Part shown: piece by piece, positions 27,193 through 37,054 of the stretch | Numbering within the stretch: position 1 is the first letter of the stretch | Layout of the letters: every line of letters starts with the position of its first letter | Assembly (NCBI RefSeq): GCF_000209655.1 | Contig: NC_015458.1 | Coordinates: 496,001 to 560,000, forward strand | Length of the DNA: 64,000 nucleotides | Reading direction: 5' to 3' | From: Pusillimonas sp. T7-7 | GTDB lineage: Bacteria; Pseudomonadota; Gammaproteobacteria; Burkholderiales; Burkholderiaceae_B | Translations under genes and position numbers: made by a program | The notes under the pieces: model-generated | Told to the model about the DNA's origin: nothing | Databases searched by the model: none | The model's input: the letters and a program-made list of their open reading frames with translations, nothing else

Positions 27193-28673
27193 GTCGCGAA
27201 ATTCTTTTATTGGTTGACGCCCTAGCGCGTGAAAAAAACGTTGGCCGCGAGGTCGTTTTCGGCGCGCTTGAAAATGCACTGGCATCAGCCATGAAAAAAC
27301 GTTTCAAGGAAGATGCCGATATCCGGGTGACCATCGATCGCATGTCTGGCGAGCACGAGGGTTTTCGCCGCTGGCTGGTCGTGCCCGATGACGCTGGTCT
27401 GCAAGAGCCCGATCAGCAAGAATTGCTTTCCGACGCGCAGGAAATTGTCCCCGGAATTGAAGTGGGCGAATATATCGAAGAACAGCTTGAGCCTGAAGAG
27501 TTCGGCCGTATCGGCGCCCAGGCGGCCAAGCAGGCCATATTGCAGAAAATTCGCGATGCCGAGCGTGAGCAGGTGCTCAATGACTTCCTTGAGCGAGGCG
27601 AAAACATCATATCCGGCACCGTCAAGCGCATGGACAAGGGCGATGCCATTATCGAGACAGGCAAGATTGAAGCGCGTCTGCCGCGTTCCGAAACCATCCC
27701 TAAAGAAAACATCCGCATAGGTGACCGCATACGCGCCTGGGTGCTCAAGGTTGACCATACCGCAAGAGGCCAACAAGTCATTCTGTCGCGAACGGCCCCC
27801 GATTTTATTCGTCAGTTGTTTGAAAATGAAGTGCCCGAAATCGAGCAGGGTCTGCTCGAAATCAAGGCGGCTGCCCGCGACCCTGGCGTCCGAGCCAAAA
27901 TTGCCGTCATTGCCTACGATAAGCGTATTGATCCTATCGGTACTTGTGTAGGTATGCGTGGCTCACGCGTGACGGCTGTCCGCAACGAGTTGGGCGGCGA
28001 GCAGGTCGACATCGTCCTGTGGGCCGAAGACCCGGCAGAATTCGTCATTGGCGCCCTGGCGCCTGCCCATGTCGACTCCATCGTGGTCGACGAAGACAAA
28101 CACGCCATGGATGTCGTGGTCGACGCCGAGAACCTTCCCAAGGCGATCGGTGCGCGCGGCCAGAATGTTCGCTTGGCTTCTGAGCTTACAGGTTGGCAGA
28201 TCAACATCATGACGCCCGAGGAAAGCCAGAATCGTCAGGAAGAAGAGCGTACCGGGTTGCGTCAGGCTTTCATCACCAAGCTTGATGTCGACGAAGAAGT
28301 TGCCGATATCCTGATTGACGAGGGCTTTACAGGTCTTGAAGAAATCGCCTACGTTCCGCTGCAGGAACTGCTCGAGATCGAAGCCTTTGACGAAGACACC
28401 ATCAACGAGTTGCGTACACGGGCACGTAATGCCCTGCTGACCGAAGCCATTGCTCAGGAAGAGCGGGTTCAAACCGTTGCGCAAGATTTGCTCGAAGTTG
28501 AAGGCATGAACCCCGAACTGGTAGCCAAGCTGGCCGAGAACGAGGTGCTTACCCTTGATGATCTGGCTGAGCTGGCCACTGATGAGCTGGCGGAAATTTC
28601 TGGCATGTCTGAAGACGAAGCCAGTCAAATGATCATGCGTGCCCGGGCACATTGGTTCGATGAAGAGTCCTGA
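27189..28673 (+). CDS. nusA: Transcription termination/antitermination factor NusA
   Basis: Binds RNA polymerase and RNA and controls pausing, intrinsic termination and antitermination. 494 residues. N-terminal polymerase-binding domain ([20 protein letters not shown]), S1 domain around 135-200 ([18 protein letters not shown]), KH domains ([36 protein letters not shown]) and two C-terminal acidic helix-hairpin-helix repeats ([40 protein letters not shown]), the long proteobacterial form. Coupled to rimP by a 4-base overlap. Confidence 0.97.
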   Translation: MSREILLLVDALAREKNVGREVVFGALENALASAMKKRFKEDADIRVTIDRMSGEHEGFRRWLVVPDDAGLQEPDQQELLSDAQEIVPGIEVGEYIEEQLEPEEFGRIGAQAAKQAILQKIRDAEREQVLNDFLERGENIISGTVKRMDKGDAIIETGKIEARLPRSETIPKENIRIGDRIRAWVLKVDHTARGQQVILSRTAPDFIRQLFENEVPEIEQGLLEIKAAARDPGVRAKIAVIAYDKRIDPIGTCVGMRGSRVTAVRNELGGEQVDIVLWAEDPAEFVIGALAPAHVDSIVVDEDKHAMDVVVDAENLPKAIGARGQNVRLASELTGWQINIMTPEESQNRQEEERTGLRQAFITKLDVDEEVADILIDEGFTGLEEIAYVPLQELLEIEAFDEDTINELRTRARNALLTEAIAQEERVQTVAQDLLEVEGMNPELVAKLAENEVLTLDDLAELATDELAEISGMSEDEASQMIMRARAHWFDEES

Positions 28674-28738
28674 CAAGCATGCCGGATCCGCTGAGTATGT
28701 TTATTGAGAAATAGTAGTAGCAAGCAAGAGAGAGTCGA

Positions 28739-31705
28739 ATGCCGAGTAACACCGTCGCCCAGTTCGCTGTTGAACTGAAAATGCCTGCGAACGTACTGCT
28801 GGAGCAGTTGCGTTCCGCTGGCGTTGAACTCAAGTCGGTTGACGATGCCGTCACTGACGCGGATAAGGCGAAGCTTCTTGAGTCGTTGCGTCGTGCCCAT
28901 GGCGGGAACGAAGGCAAGAAAATTACCCTGACTCGTCGTCAAACCTCCGAGATCCGGCAGGCCGACGGTTCCGGACGCTCGCGCACAATTCAAGTCGAGG
29001 TGAGAAAGAAACGCGTGTTCGTCAAGCGCGATCCCGCCGAGCTTATCAACGAAGCGGCTCGCGCTGATGCTGAGGCTGTCGAGGTGGCCGAGCAGGCTGT
29101 GGTTGCTGATGTACCTGAAGCGACTGCCATTGAGTCGGCCGACCAGCATGCACCAGCAGCAGAGCAGCAGGCGCCTGTGGCCGAGCAGGCAGCGGCGCCT
29201 AAAGAAGCCGAGCCTGCTTCGGTAGTAGCCGAGTCGGAAGCAAAGCCCGCAGCACCGGCGGATTCCGCAGACGACGTTCAGTCCGAGGCTCCGACACCTG
29301 TTGTTGAAACCGAGCCCGTCAGTCAAGAGCCGGCCCAGGCCGCAGAGCCCGAGCAAGCGTCTGAAGAGTCTGTTGCTCAGGAATTGCCCAAAGCCGATAC
29401 ACCTGTGCAGGCTGAAGCAGCGGCTGAGCAAGAATCAGACGCCAAGCCTGAAGCCAAGGCCGCAGACGTCGAAAGCCAGCCCAAGGCAGCTGCCAAGCCT
29501 GCGGCCCGTCCTGGAAAAACCGCTGCGCGCCGTGCGCCCGCTGCCGAACCTGTGGTCGATGAGGATCGCGAGCGCGCCCGCCGTGCCGCTGAAGCGGAAG
29601 CGGCGGCGCTGCGTGAAATGCTCAGCCGTCCGCGCAAGGTTCTTAAAGCGCCCGAGCCCGATGCCGGCAATCTGTCTGGCACTCTGCACAAGCCGGCAGG
29701 CGCGAAAGGCGCCAAGAAAGACGGGAAGGCAGGCGATGCCAAGAAAGTCATCAAGACTGCAGAAGTCTCTTCATCCTGGACTGACGACAGCGGGCGTAAA
29801 AAGCCTGCCGCCAAGGCCGATGCACCTCCAGCCAGTCCCAGCCGCGACGGCTGGCGTGCTGGTGGCAAGGCAGGCAAGGGCGGCAAGGGCAACGCCCGTG
29901 GTCGCGGCCGCAACGCGCAACCAGAACGCAAAGAAATACAGCCGGTCGAGTTCATTGCCCGTGAAGTCCATGTGCCTGAAACCATTTCAGTCGCCGATCT
30001 GGCTCACAAAATGTCCATCAAGGCGGCTGAAGTCATCAAGCATTTGATGAAGCTTGGGCAAATGGTCACGATCAACCAGGTTCTCGATCAGGAAACAGCC
30101 ATGATTGTGGTCGAAGAACTCGGCCATACCGCCATTGCCGCCAAGCTCGATGACCCCGAAGCGTTCCTCGAGTTGACTGAAAGCGTAGAAGCAGACCAGT
30201 TGCCTCGTGCCCCGGTCGTTACCGTCATGGGTCACGTCGACCACGGCAAGACATCGCTGCTCGACTATATCCGCCGCACCAAAGTGGCGTCGGGCGAAGC
30301 GGGCGGCATTACACAGCACATTGGTGCTTACAACGTCAAAACCGAACGTGGCATGGTCACCTTCCTTGACACGCCCGGACACGAAGCCTTTACGGCCATG
30401 CGCGCCCGTGGCGCTCAGGCAACTGACATTGTGATTTTGGTGGTGGCCTCAGACGACGGCGTGATGCCGCAAACCAAAGAGGCCATCCACCATGCCAAGG
30501 CAGCTGGTGTGCCCCTGGTCGTAGCCATTACCAAAATAGACAAGCCCGATGGCAACCCCGAGCGGGTCAAGCAGGAATTGGTCGCCGAAGAGGTCGTTCC
30601 GGAAGAATACGGTGGCGATGTTCCCTTTGTGGGCGTGTCGGCCAAAACAGGTGAAGGTATTGATTCCTTGCTTGAAAACGTATTGCTTCAGGCCGAAATC
30701 CTTGAGCTGACTGCGGCGGTCGATGCGCCGGCCAAGGGTATTGTGGTTGAAGCACGTCTCGACAAGGGTCGTGGCCCGGTCGCAACCATACTGGTGCAAA
30801 GCGGCACACTGAACCGTGGCGACGCCGTGTTGGCTGGCGCAAGCTTCGGCCGTGTGCGTGCCATGCTGAACGAAAATGGCAAGCCTGTGACCAGCGCAGG
30901 CCCATCCATGCCTGTTGAAATCCAGGGCCTCACCGAGGTTCCGGCAGCTGGCGACGAGGTCATCTCCATGGCTGACGAGCGCAAGGCCCGTGAAATCGCC
31001 TTGTTCCGTCAGGGCAAATTCCGCGACGTCAAGCTGGCGCGTCAGCAGGCAGCCAAGCTGGAGTCCATGTTCGATAACATCGGTGAAGGTGCTCAAACAC
31101 TTGCACTGATCATCAAGACTGACGTGCAGGGCTCACAAGAGGCTTTGGTGTCTTCGCTGACCAAGCTGTCCACCGAAGAAGTCCGTGTACAGGTTGTACA
31201 CGCGGCCGTAGGCGGCATCTCTGAAAGCGACGTCAACCTGGCCATTGCTTCGCATGCGGTGGTCATCGGATTTAACGTCCGGGCCGAGCAAAGCGCCAAG
31301 AAATTGGCCGAGAACAACGATATCGATCTGCGTTACTACAACATCATCTACGATGCGGTCGATGATGTACGCAATGCCTTGTCGGGCATGCTGGCTCCTG
31401 AAAAACGGGAAGAAGTCATCGGTATGGTCGAAATCCGCGAGGTCTACAACGTTTCGCGCGTCGGCAATATTGCTGGTTGCATGGTCACCGATGGCGTTGT
31501 GCGTCGCGACTCCCAAGTTCGCTTGCTGCGTAATCATGTGGTGCACTGGACGGGCTGGATCGATTCCCTGCGCCGCTTCAAGGATGACGTCAAAGAAGTC
31601 AAGTCTGGCTTCGATTGCGGTATTACCCTCAAGGGCAATAACGATATCGAAATCGGCGACCAGCTTGAAATCTTTGAAATCAAAGAAATTGCCCGGACGC
31701 TCTAA
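28739..31705 (+). CDS. infB: Translation initiation factor IF-2
   Basis: GTPase that brings initiator fMet-tRNA to the 30S subunit. 988 residues. The N-terminal IF2_N domain ([19 protein letters not shown]) is followed by an Ala/Glu/Pro-rich, presumably disordered region of about 270 residues, a second IF2_N module near 405, and the G domain: GHVDHGKT (about 497-504), DTPGH (about 544) and TKID (about 598), with Thr in place of the usual Asn of NKxD. Domains II-IV follow and end in EVFEIKEIA-like sequence. The ribosome-binding site is GAGAGA. Fits next to nusA and a tRNA-fMet gene. Confidence 0.97.
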   Translation: MPSNTVAQFAVELKMPANVLLEQLRSAGVELKSVDDAVTDADKAKLLESLRRAHGGNEGKKITLTRRQTSEIRQADGSGRSRTIQVEVRKKRVFVKRDPAELINEAARADAEAVEVAEQAVVADVPEATAIESADQHAPAAEQQAPVAEQAAAPKEAEPASVVAESEAKPAAPADSADDVQSEAPTPVVETEPVSQEPAQAAEPEQASEESVAQELPKADTPVQAEAAAEQESDAKPEAKAADVESQPKAAAKPAARPGKTAARRAPAAEPVVDEDRERARRAAEAEAAALREMLSRPRKVLKAPEPDAGNLSGTLHKPAGAKGAKKDGKAGDAKKVIKTAEVSSSWTDDSGRKKPAAKADAPPASPSRDGWRAGGKAGKGGKGNARGRGRNAQPERKEIQPVEFIAREVHVPETISVADLAHKMSIKAAEVIKHLMKLGQMVTINQVLDQETAMIVVEELGHTAIAAKLDDPEAFLELTESVEADQLPRAPVVTVMGHVDHGKTSLLDYIRRTKVASGEAGGITQHIGAYNVKTERGMVTFLDTPGHEAFTAMRARGAQATDIVILVVASDDGVMPQTKEAIHHAKAAGVPLVVAITKIDKPDGNPERVKQELVAEEVVPEEYGGDVPFVGVSAKTGEGIDSLLENVLLQAEILELTAAVDAPAKGIVVEARLDKGRGPVATILVQSGTLNRGDAVLAGASFGRVRAMLNENGKPVTSAGPSMPVEIQGLTEVPAAGDEVISMADERKAREIALFRQGKFRDVKLARQQAAKLESMFDNIGEGAQTLALIIKTDVQGSQEALVSSLTKLSTEEVRVQVVHAAVGGISESDVNLAIASHAVVIGFNVRAEQSAKKLAENNDIDLRYYNIIYDAVDDVRNALSGMLAPEKREEVIGMVEIREVYNVSRVGNIAGCMVTDGVVRRDSQVRLLRNHVVHWTGWIDSLRRFKDDVKEVKSGFDCGITLKGNNDIEIGDQLEIFEIKEIARTL

Positions 31706-31710
31706 TCACC

Positions 31711-32121
31711 ATGGGTCGACACAAGTCCAAACCTAATCCGGGCCGCAATACCCGGCTTGCCGACCAGATCCAGAAGGATCTGGCTGGCTTGATTCAGCGC
31801 GAGCTCGATGTGTCTCGCGCCGGACTGATCACTCTGACTTCAGTCGAACTATCGGCTGACTATGCGCATGCCAAGGTGTATTTCACCGTCATGGGCGCCG
31901 AACCCGAAGCGGCCAGCGCCGCCCTGGCCGAGAAAGCCGGCTGGCTGCATTCGCTGCTGTTCAAGCTTTTACATATTCATACCGTGCCCACCTTGCGTTT
32001 TATTCACGACGATCAATTGGCACGTGGTATTGAACTGTCGCAGCTTATAGACCGGGCGAACCGCCCGCAGGTCGAACCTTTCAAACCCTCGGAGCCCGAG
32101 GACCCCGACGAACAGTCCTAG
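31711..32121 (+). CDS. rbfA: Ribosome-binding factor A
   Basis: Small KH-like cold-shock factor needed for 16S rRNA 5' end maturation. 136 residues with the family core ([18 protein letters not shown], then [16 protein letters not shown] and [12 protein letters not shown]). The C-terminal tail is acidic and proline-rich. It starts five bases after infB and is in the same operon. Most of its length is the KH domain. Confidence 0.94.
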   Translation: MGRHKSKPNPGRNTRLADQIQKDLAGLIQRELDVSRAGLITLTSVELSADYAHAKVYFTVMGAEPEAASAALAEKAGWLHSLLFKLLHIHTVPTLRFIHDDQLARGIELSQLIDRANRPQVEPFKPSEPEDPDEQS

Positions 32122-32152
32122 AGGCTGTCGTTTTTTCATGGATTTATAAACG

Positions 32153-32908
32153 ATGGCTTCCCGACGCGGGCAGATGCTCGATGGTGTCCTGTTGCTGGAC
32201 AAACCGGAAGGTTTGTCCAGCAATCACGCTCTTCAGCGGGCGAAAAGGGCTCTGGATGCCCGCAAGGCCGGGCACACGGGCACACTGGATCCTTTCGCTA
32301 CCGGCCTGCTGGTTTGCTGCCTGGGCCGTGCGACCAAGATTTCAGGAAAAATGCTTGAGGCCGACAAAGGCTATGTGGCAACCTTGCGTCTGGGCGAGGA
32401 AACCGACTCGGGCGATTTGACGGGCAATATCGTTGCTCAGGCGCCGCCAGAGTTCAAAGGCGTGACCCAGGCGGAGTTTGAAAAAGTCTTGCCACAATTT
32501 CGTGGTGAAATAGAACAGATCCCACCCATGTATTCGGCCTTGAAGCGCGACGGAAAACCCTTGTACGAGTACGCGCGTCAAGGTATTGAGCTTGACCGGC
32601 CTGCTCGCAAGGTAACCATACACGCGCTGGAACTTCTGCAGTTCAACGGGTTCGAAGCCGAGATCTTTGTTGAATGCAGCAAGGGTACTTATATACGCAC
32701 TTTGGCTCAAGACATTGGTCGCCAGTTGGGCTGTGGTGCACATCTGAATGCCTTGCGGCGTACGCGCGTAGGCCCTTTCAAGCTTGACGATGCCGTTGGG
32801 CTGGAAGCACTGCAATCCATGGCAGCGCCTCAAACCACTTTAATTGCTCTCGATGCCTTGCCTGCCGGCCTGTCGCCATCAAGCACCCTACAAAAGGACG
32901 AACTATGA
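32153..32908 (+). CDS. truB: tRNA pseudouridine-55 synthase
   Basis: Makes pseudouridine 55 in the T-loop of tRNAs. 251 residues; slightly shorter than E. coli TruB (314), lacking much of the C-terminal PUA region. The active site [14 protein letters not shown] places the catalytic Asp at residue 46; [17 protein letters not shown] and [13 protein letters not shown] are family blocks. Its last four bases overlap the typA start (ATGA), so the two are coupled. Confidence 0.94.
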   Translation: MASRRGQMLDGVLLLDKPEGLSSNHALQRAKRALDARKAGHTGTLDPFATGLLVCCLGRATKISGKMLEADKGYVATLRLGEETDSGDLTGNIVAQAPPEFKGVTQAEFEKVLPQFRGEIEQIPPMYSALKRDGKPLYEYARQGIELDRPARKVTIHALELLQFNGFEAEIFVECSKGTYIRTLAQDIGRQLGCGAHLNALRRTRVGPFKLDDAVGLEALQSMAAPQTTLIALDALPAGLSPSSTLQKDEL

Positions 32909-34725
32909 ATCGCGCACTGCGCAATGTGGCCATTATTGCCCACGTGGATCACGGTAAAACGACACTAGTCGATCAGTTACTGCGCCAATCCGGTACGTTT
33001 CGCGATAACCAACAGGTTTCCGAGCGTGTCATGGATTCCGGCGATATCGAAAAAGAGCGCGGTATCACCATTCTGGCCAAGAACTGTTCCGTTCAGTACG
33101 AAGGCACGCACATCAATATTATTGACACCCCTGGGCACGCCGACTTTGGCGGCGAGGTGGAGCGTGTGCTGTCCATGGTGGACGGCGTGGTATTGCTGGT
33201 CGATGCCGTTGAGGGCCCGATGCCTCAGACTCGTTTTGTGACACGCAAGGCACTGGCGCTGGGCTTGAAGCCGATTGTGGTGGTGAACAAGATCGATCGC
33301 CCGGGTGCTCGTCCTGATTTCGTCATCAATGCCACCTTCGATTTGTTCGACAAGCTGGGCGCCACTGAAGAGCAGCTGGATTTTCCCATTATTTACGCTT
33401 CCGGTCTGTCCGGCTATGCAGGCCTGACCGAAGAGGTGCGCGAAGGCGATATGCGTCCGCTGTTTGATGCCATACTGAAGTATGTGCCTCAGCGTGAAGA
33501 CGATCCTGATGGTCCCCTGCAGATGCAGGTGATTTCGCTCGATTACAGCACTTACGTAGGCAAGATCGGCGTGGGCCGTATCAATCGCGGCCGCTTGCGC
33601 GCTGCTCAGGACGTAGTCATTAGTTTCGGCCCCGAGGGCAAGCCCTTCAAGGGGCGCGTCAACCAGGTGTTGAAATTCCAGGGGCTGGAGCGCGAACAGG
33701 TTGAAGAAGCTCAGGCTGGCGATATTGTGCTGATCAATGGTATTGAAGACATCGGCATTGGTTGCACCCTGATGGATCCGGAGCGCCCTGAAGCCTTGCC
33801 CATGCTGCGCATCGACGAGCCCACCCTGACCATGAACTTCATGGTCAACACCTCGCCGCTGGCAGGGCGTGAAGGCAAGTTCGTGACCAGCCGCCAGCTG
33901 CGCGACCGTCTTGATCGCGAACTGAAGTCCAATGTGGCCCTGCGAGTGAATGAAACCGACGATGATACGGTCTTTGAGGTTTGCGGCCGTGGTGAATTGC
34001 ACCTGACCATTCTGCTGGAAAACATGCGCCGTGAAGGCTACGAGTTGGCCGTATCGCGCCCGCGCGTGATGTTCAAGGAAGAAAATGGCGTCAGGCTGGA
34101 ACCCTATGAGCTATTGACGGTAGACGTCGAAGATGGCCACCAGGGCGGTGTCATGGAAGAACTGGGCCGCCGCAAGGGCGACTTGCAGGACATGCAGGCC
34201 GATGGACGCGGCCGTACCCGCCTTGAGTATCGTATTCCCGCGCGGGGTCTGATTGGATTCCAGAGCGAGTTCATGACGCTGACCCGTGGCACGGGCTTGA
34301 TGAGCCATATTTTCGATGACTATGCGCCTATGCGCGAAGGCGGTGTGGGCGAGCGCCGCAATGGCGTCCTGATCAGCCAGGACGAGGGTGCGGCCGTTGC
34401 CTACGCCTTGTGGAAGCTGCAGGATCGTGGCCGCATGTTTGTGTCGCCCCAGGAGCCCCTGTACGAAGGCATGATCATAGGCATACATAGCCGCGACAAC
34501 GATCTGGTGGTCAACCCCATCAAGGAAAAGAAACTGACCAACGTACGTTCGTCAGGCAAGGACGAGCACATTGATCTGGTTCCTCCGGTTCAATTGACGC
34601 TCGAATACGCCGTCGAATTCATCAGCGATGACGAACTGGTGGAAGTAACGCCAAAGTCGATACGCTTGCGCAAGCGCTATCTGCAGGAGCACGAGCGTCG
34701 CCGCGCGTCGCGCGATGCCAGCTAA
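32905..34725 (+). CDS. typA: Ribosome-associated GTPase TypA/BipA
   Basis: Translational GTPase related to EF-G, involved in 50S assembly and stress or virulence responses. 606 residues. G-domain motifs: [15 protein letters not shown] (near 12), [34 protein letters not shown]. Domain III/V blocks ([20 protein letters not shown]) and the BipA-specific C-terminus ([20 protein letters not shown]) are present. Last gene of the rimP-to-typA run; a strong terminator follows. Confidence 0.97.
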   Translation: MNRALRNVAIIAHVDHGKTTLVDQLLRQSGTFRDNQQVSERVMDSGDIEKERGITILAKNCSVQYEGTHINIIDTPGHADFGGEVERVLSMVDGVVLLVDAVEGPMPQTRFVTRKALALGLKPIVVVNKIDRPGARPDFVINATFDLFDKLGATEEQLDFPIIYASGLSGYAGLTEEVREGDMRPLFDAILKYVPQREDDPDGPLQMQVISLDYSTYVGKIGVGRINRGRLRAAQDVVISFGPEGKPFKGRVNQVLKFQGLEREQVEEAQAGDIVLINGIEDIGIGCTLMDPERPEALPMLRIDEPTLTMNFMVNTSPLAGREGKFVTSRQLRDRLDRELKSNVALRVNETDDDTVFEVCGRGELHLTILLENMRREGYELAVSRPRVMFKEENGVRLEPYELLTVDVEDGHQGGVMEELGRRKGDLQDMQADGRGRTRLEYRIPARGLIGFQSEFMTLTRGTGLMSHIFDDYAPMREGGVGERRNGVLISQDEGAAVAYALWKLQDRGRMFVSPQEPLYEGMIIGIHSRDNDLVVNPIKEKKLTNVRSSGKDEHIDLVPPVQLTLEYAVEFISDDELVEVTPKSIRLRKRYLQEHERRRASRDAS

Positions 34726-34743
34726 ACGACTGGCTGGCAATAC

Positions 34744-34777
34744 AAAATGGGCGCTCAAGTTTGAGCGCCCATTTTTT
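34744..34777. terminator. Bidirectional terminator between typA and gabD
   Basis: AAAATGGGCGCTCAA (34744-34758) and TTGAGCGCCCATTTT (34761-34775) form a perfect 15-bp stem around GT. The plus strand ends in six T and the minus strand in four T, so it can end both the typA transcript and the convergent gabD transcript. Confidence 0.92.
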
Positions 34778-34821
34778 AGCGGGCCGCCCCTGACGCGGCA
34801 GGGACGGCCTTGTCGAGCTGT

Positions 34822-36303
34822 TTACATGCCGCCCAGGCATACGTACTTCATTTCCATGAAGTCATCCATGCCGTAGACCGAACCTTCGCGGCCCAGGCCT
34901 GATTGCTTGACGCCGCCGAATGGCGCGACTTCGTTGGATATCAACCCAGTGTTGACGCCAACCATGCCATATTCCAGAGCCTCGGCCACACGGAAAATCC
35001 GTGCGACATCGCGGCTGTAGAAATACGCGGCAAGACCGTATTCTGTATTATTGGCAAGCTCGATGACGTGGTCTTCGTTGGTGAACTTGACGACGGGGGC
35101 CAGGGGGCCGAAGGTTTCTTCGCGCATGCAAAGCATGTCTTCGCTGATATTGGATATCACTGTAGGCTGGAAGAAGCGTCCGCCCAGTTGGTGTGCCTGC
35201 CCGCCAGCGTTGACCTTGGCGCCCTTGCCAAGGGCGTCTTCGACGTGCTCGAGCACTTTCTGGATGGCGGCGTCGTCGATCAGCGGGCCTTGTGTGACCT
35301 TGTCGGTGAATCCATCGCCGATTTGCAGCCCATTTACCTTGGCAGCGAACTTTTCGATAAAGGCATCATAGATGGATTCGTGCACATAAATACGATTGGT
35401 GCACACGCAAGTCTGGCCGGCATTACGGTACTTGGCAACCATGGCGCCTTCGACAGCAGCGTCCAGGTCGGCGTCGTCGAACACAATGAAAGGTGCGTGC
35501 CCGCCCAGCTCAAGAGACAGCTTCTTGATGGTGGGAGCGCTTTGTTGCATGAGTATGCGCCCGACGGCGGTTGAGCCGGTGAACGTAAGCTTTTTGACGA
35601 CAGGGCTATCGCACAGGACTTTGCCTATGGCAATGGAGCGGTCGCTGTCGGCGGCAATGATATTCAGTACGCCGGCCGGAATACCGGCCCGTTCTGCCAG
35701 TTCGGCCAAAGCCAGAGCCGACAAAGGCGTTTGCTCGGCAGGTTTGAGCACAACTGTGCAACCTGCAGCCAGAGCCGGCGCCACTTTGCGGGTGATCATG
35801 GCGTTGGGGAAGTTCCAGGGCGTGATGGCGGCACAGACGCCAATGGGCTCGCGCATGACCAACATGCGATTGGCCTTGCTGGGCGAAGCCATGATGTCGC
35901 CGCTGACTCGCTTGGCCTGCTCTGCAAACCATTCTACAAATGAGCCGCCGTAGCCGATCTCGCCCCGGGCTTCAGCCAGCGGCTTGCCCTGTTCGAGGGT
36001 CATGAGCTTGGCCAGGTCTTCGGTGTTGGCGATGATCAGATCGAACCACTTGCGCAGAATGCCGGCGCGTTCCTTGCCGGTGCGTGTGCGCCAGCTCTTG
36101 AAGGCCTTGTCGGCTGCGTCGATGGCGGTCTGGGCCTGTTCTGGACCCAGGTTGGCCACCTGGGCAATGGTTAGTCCGTTGGCCGGATTATCGACCGGGA
36201 AGGTACTGTTGTCGGTGGCTTGAACCCATTTACCGTCGATATAAGAATCAGTTTTGAACAAAGAGGGATCGTCTAGCTGTATAGGCAGTTGCGGGAGTGT
36301 CAT
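34822..36303 (-). CDS. gabD: Succinate-semialdehyde dehydrogenase (NADP+)
   Basis: Oxidises succinate semialdehyde to succinate, feeding 4-aminobutyrate-type carbon into the TCA cycle. 493 residues, typical ALDH length. Catalytic Cys299 lies in GQTCVCTNRI (a second Cys at 301 is typical of GabD), the general-base Glu in LELGGHAPF, and the cofactor motif FTGSTAVGR precedes them. ITPWNFPNAMITRK and the C-terminal PFGGVKQSGLGREG are family signatures. No gab transporter or transaminase is adjacent. Confidence 0.94.
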   Translation of the reverse strand: MTLPQLPIQLDDPSLFKTDSYIDGKWVQATDNSTFPVDNPANGLTIAQVANLGPEQAQTAIDAADKAFKSWRTRTGKERAGILRKWFDLIIANTEDLAKLMTLEQGKPLAEARGEIGYGGSFVEWFAEQAKRVSGDIMASPSKANRMLVMREPIGVCAAITPWNFPNAMITRKVAPALAAGCTVVLKPAEQTPLSALALAELAERAGIPAGVLNIIAADSDRSIAIGKVLCDSPVVKKLTFTGSTAVGRILMQQSAPTIKKLSLELGGHAPFIVFDDADLDAAVEGAMVAKYRNAGQTCVCTNRIYVHESIYDAFIEKFAAKVNGLQIGDGFTDKVTQGPLIDDAAIQKVLEHVEDALGKGAKVNAGGQAHQLGGRFFQPTVISNISEDMLCMREETFGPLAPVVKFTNEDHVIELANNTEYGLAAYFYSRDVARIFRVAEALEYGMVGVNTGLISNEVAPFGGVKQSGLGREGSVYGMDDFMEMKYVCLGGM

Positions 36304-36373
36304 GATCTAAGCGCTGTAAAAGTTGGTCGGACGAGAAAACATTGTATGCCTGTTGCCGTGTCGATGCCTGCCG

Positions 36374-37054
36374 TTATTCAGGCAAAGCCGGAGCGGTATG
36401 GCGTTCATCGATGAATTCCGCACAAAACGTTTCTATATTCTGCATTACAAGATCAAGATCGTTGGTCAGGGTAAGCAAACTGATATCTTGCGGAGAGATA
36501 AGATGGTTGGCGCGCGGACCGGTTTTTATCCAGTCGATCAGGCCGGCCCAGAACTCGGTACCGATCAGGATGATGGGCGCCGGCGGCACTTTACGGGTCT
36601 GCACCAAAGTCATGACTTCAAAGAGTTCATCCAGTGTGCCGTAGCCGCCCGGCAAGGCGATATAGGCGGCGCTATGCATGAAAAAGGTAGCTTTACGTGA
36701 ATAAAAGTAATCAAAAACCAGACTGTGGGTTTGATAGCGGTTATTCTTGGTTTCGTGTGGCAGATTGATGTTCAGCCCTATACTGTTGCCGCCTGCTTCG
36801 AAGGCGCCTTTGTTTGCGGCCTCCATAATGCCTGGGCCACCGCCCGCAATGACGGTCAATCCTGCTTTGGCCAAGCGTGAGCCCAGTGCTTCGGCCAGGG
36901 CATAATAGGGTGAATCAGGTTGAATGCGTGCGCTTCCAAATACGCTTACGCCCCAGCCAATTCCTTTTAGCGTCTCGGCGGCAGTCTGCAACTCTGCCAT
37001 AATCCCAGGAATCTGCTGCGCCGCGGGCGTACGAACTACTTTATTGTTTGACAT
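36374..37054 (-). CDS. LOG-family protein (TIGR00730-type nucleotide phosphoribohydrolase)
   Basis: Member of the LOG/lysine-decarboxylase-like family; characterised relatives hydrolyse nucleoside 5'-monophosphates to base and ribose 5-phosphate. 226 residues. Conserved blocks are SVFGSARI, VIAGGGPGIMEAANKGAFE and the signature PGGYGTLDELFE near residue 135. The ATG at 37054 has AAGG upstream but overlaps the polA start codon on the other strand; an internal Met at residue 19 (37000) would clear the overlap and keep the whole fold. Confidence 0.9.
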   Translation of the reverse strand: MSNNKVVRTPAAQQIPGIMAELQTAAETLKGIGWGVSVFGSARIQPDSPYYALAEALGSRLAKAGLTVIAGGGPGIMEAANKGAFEAGGNSIGLNINLPHETKNNRYQTHSLVFDYFYSRKATFFMHSAAYIALPGGYGTLDELFEVMTLVQTRKVPPAPIILIGTEFWAGLIDWIKTGPRANHLISPQDISLLTLTNDLDLVMQNIETFCAEFIDERHTAPALPE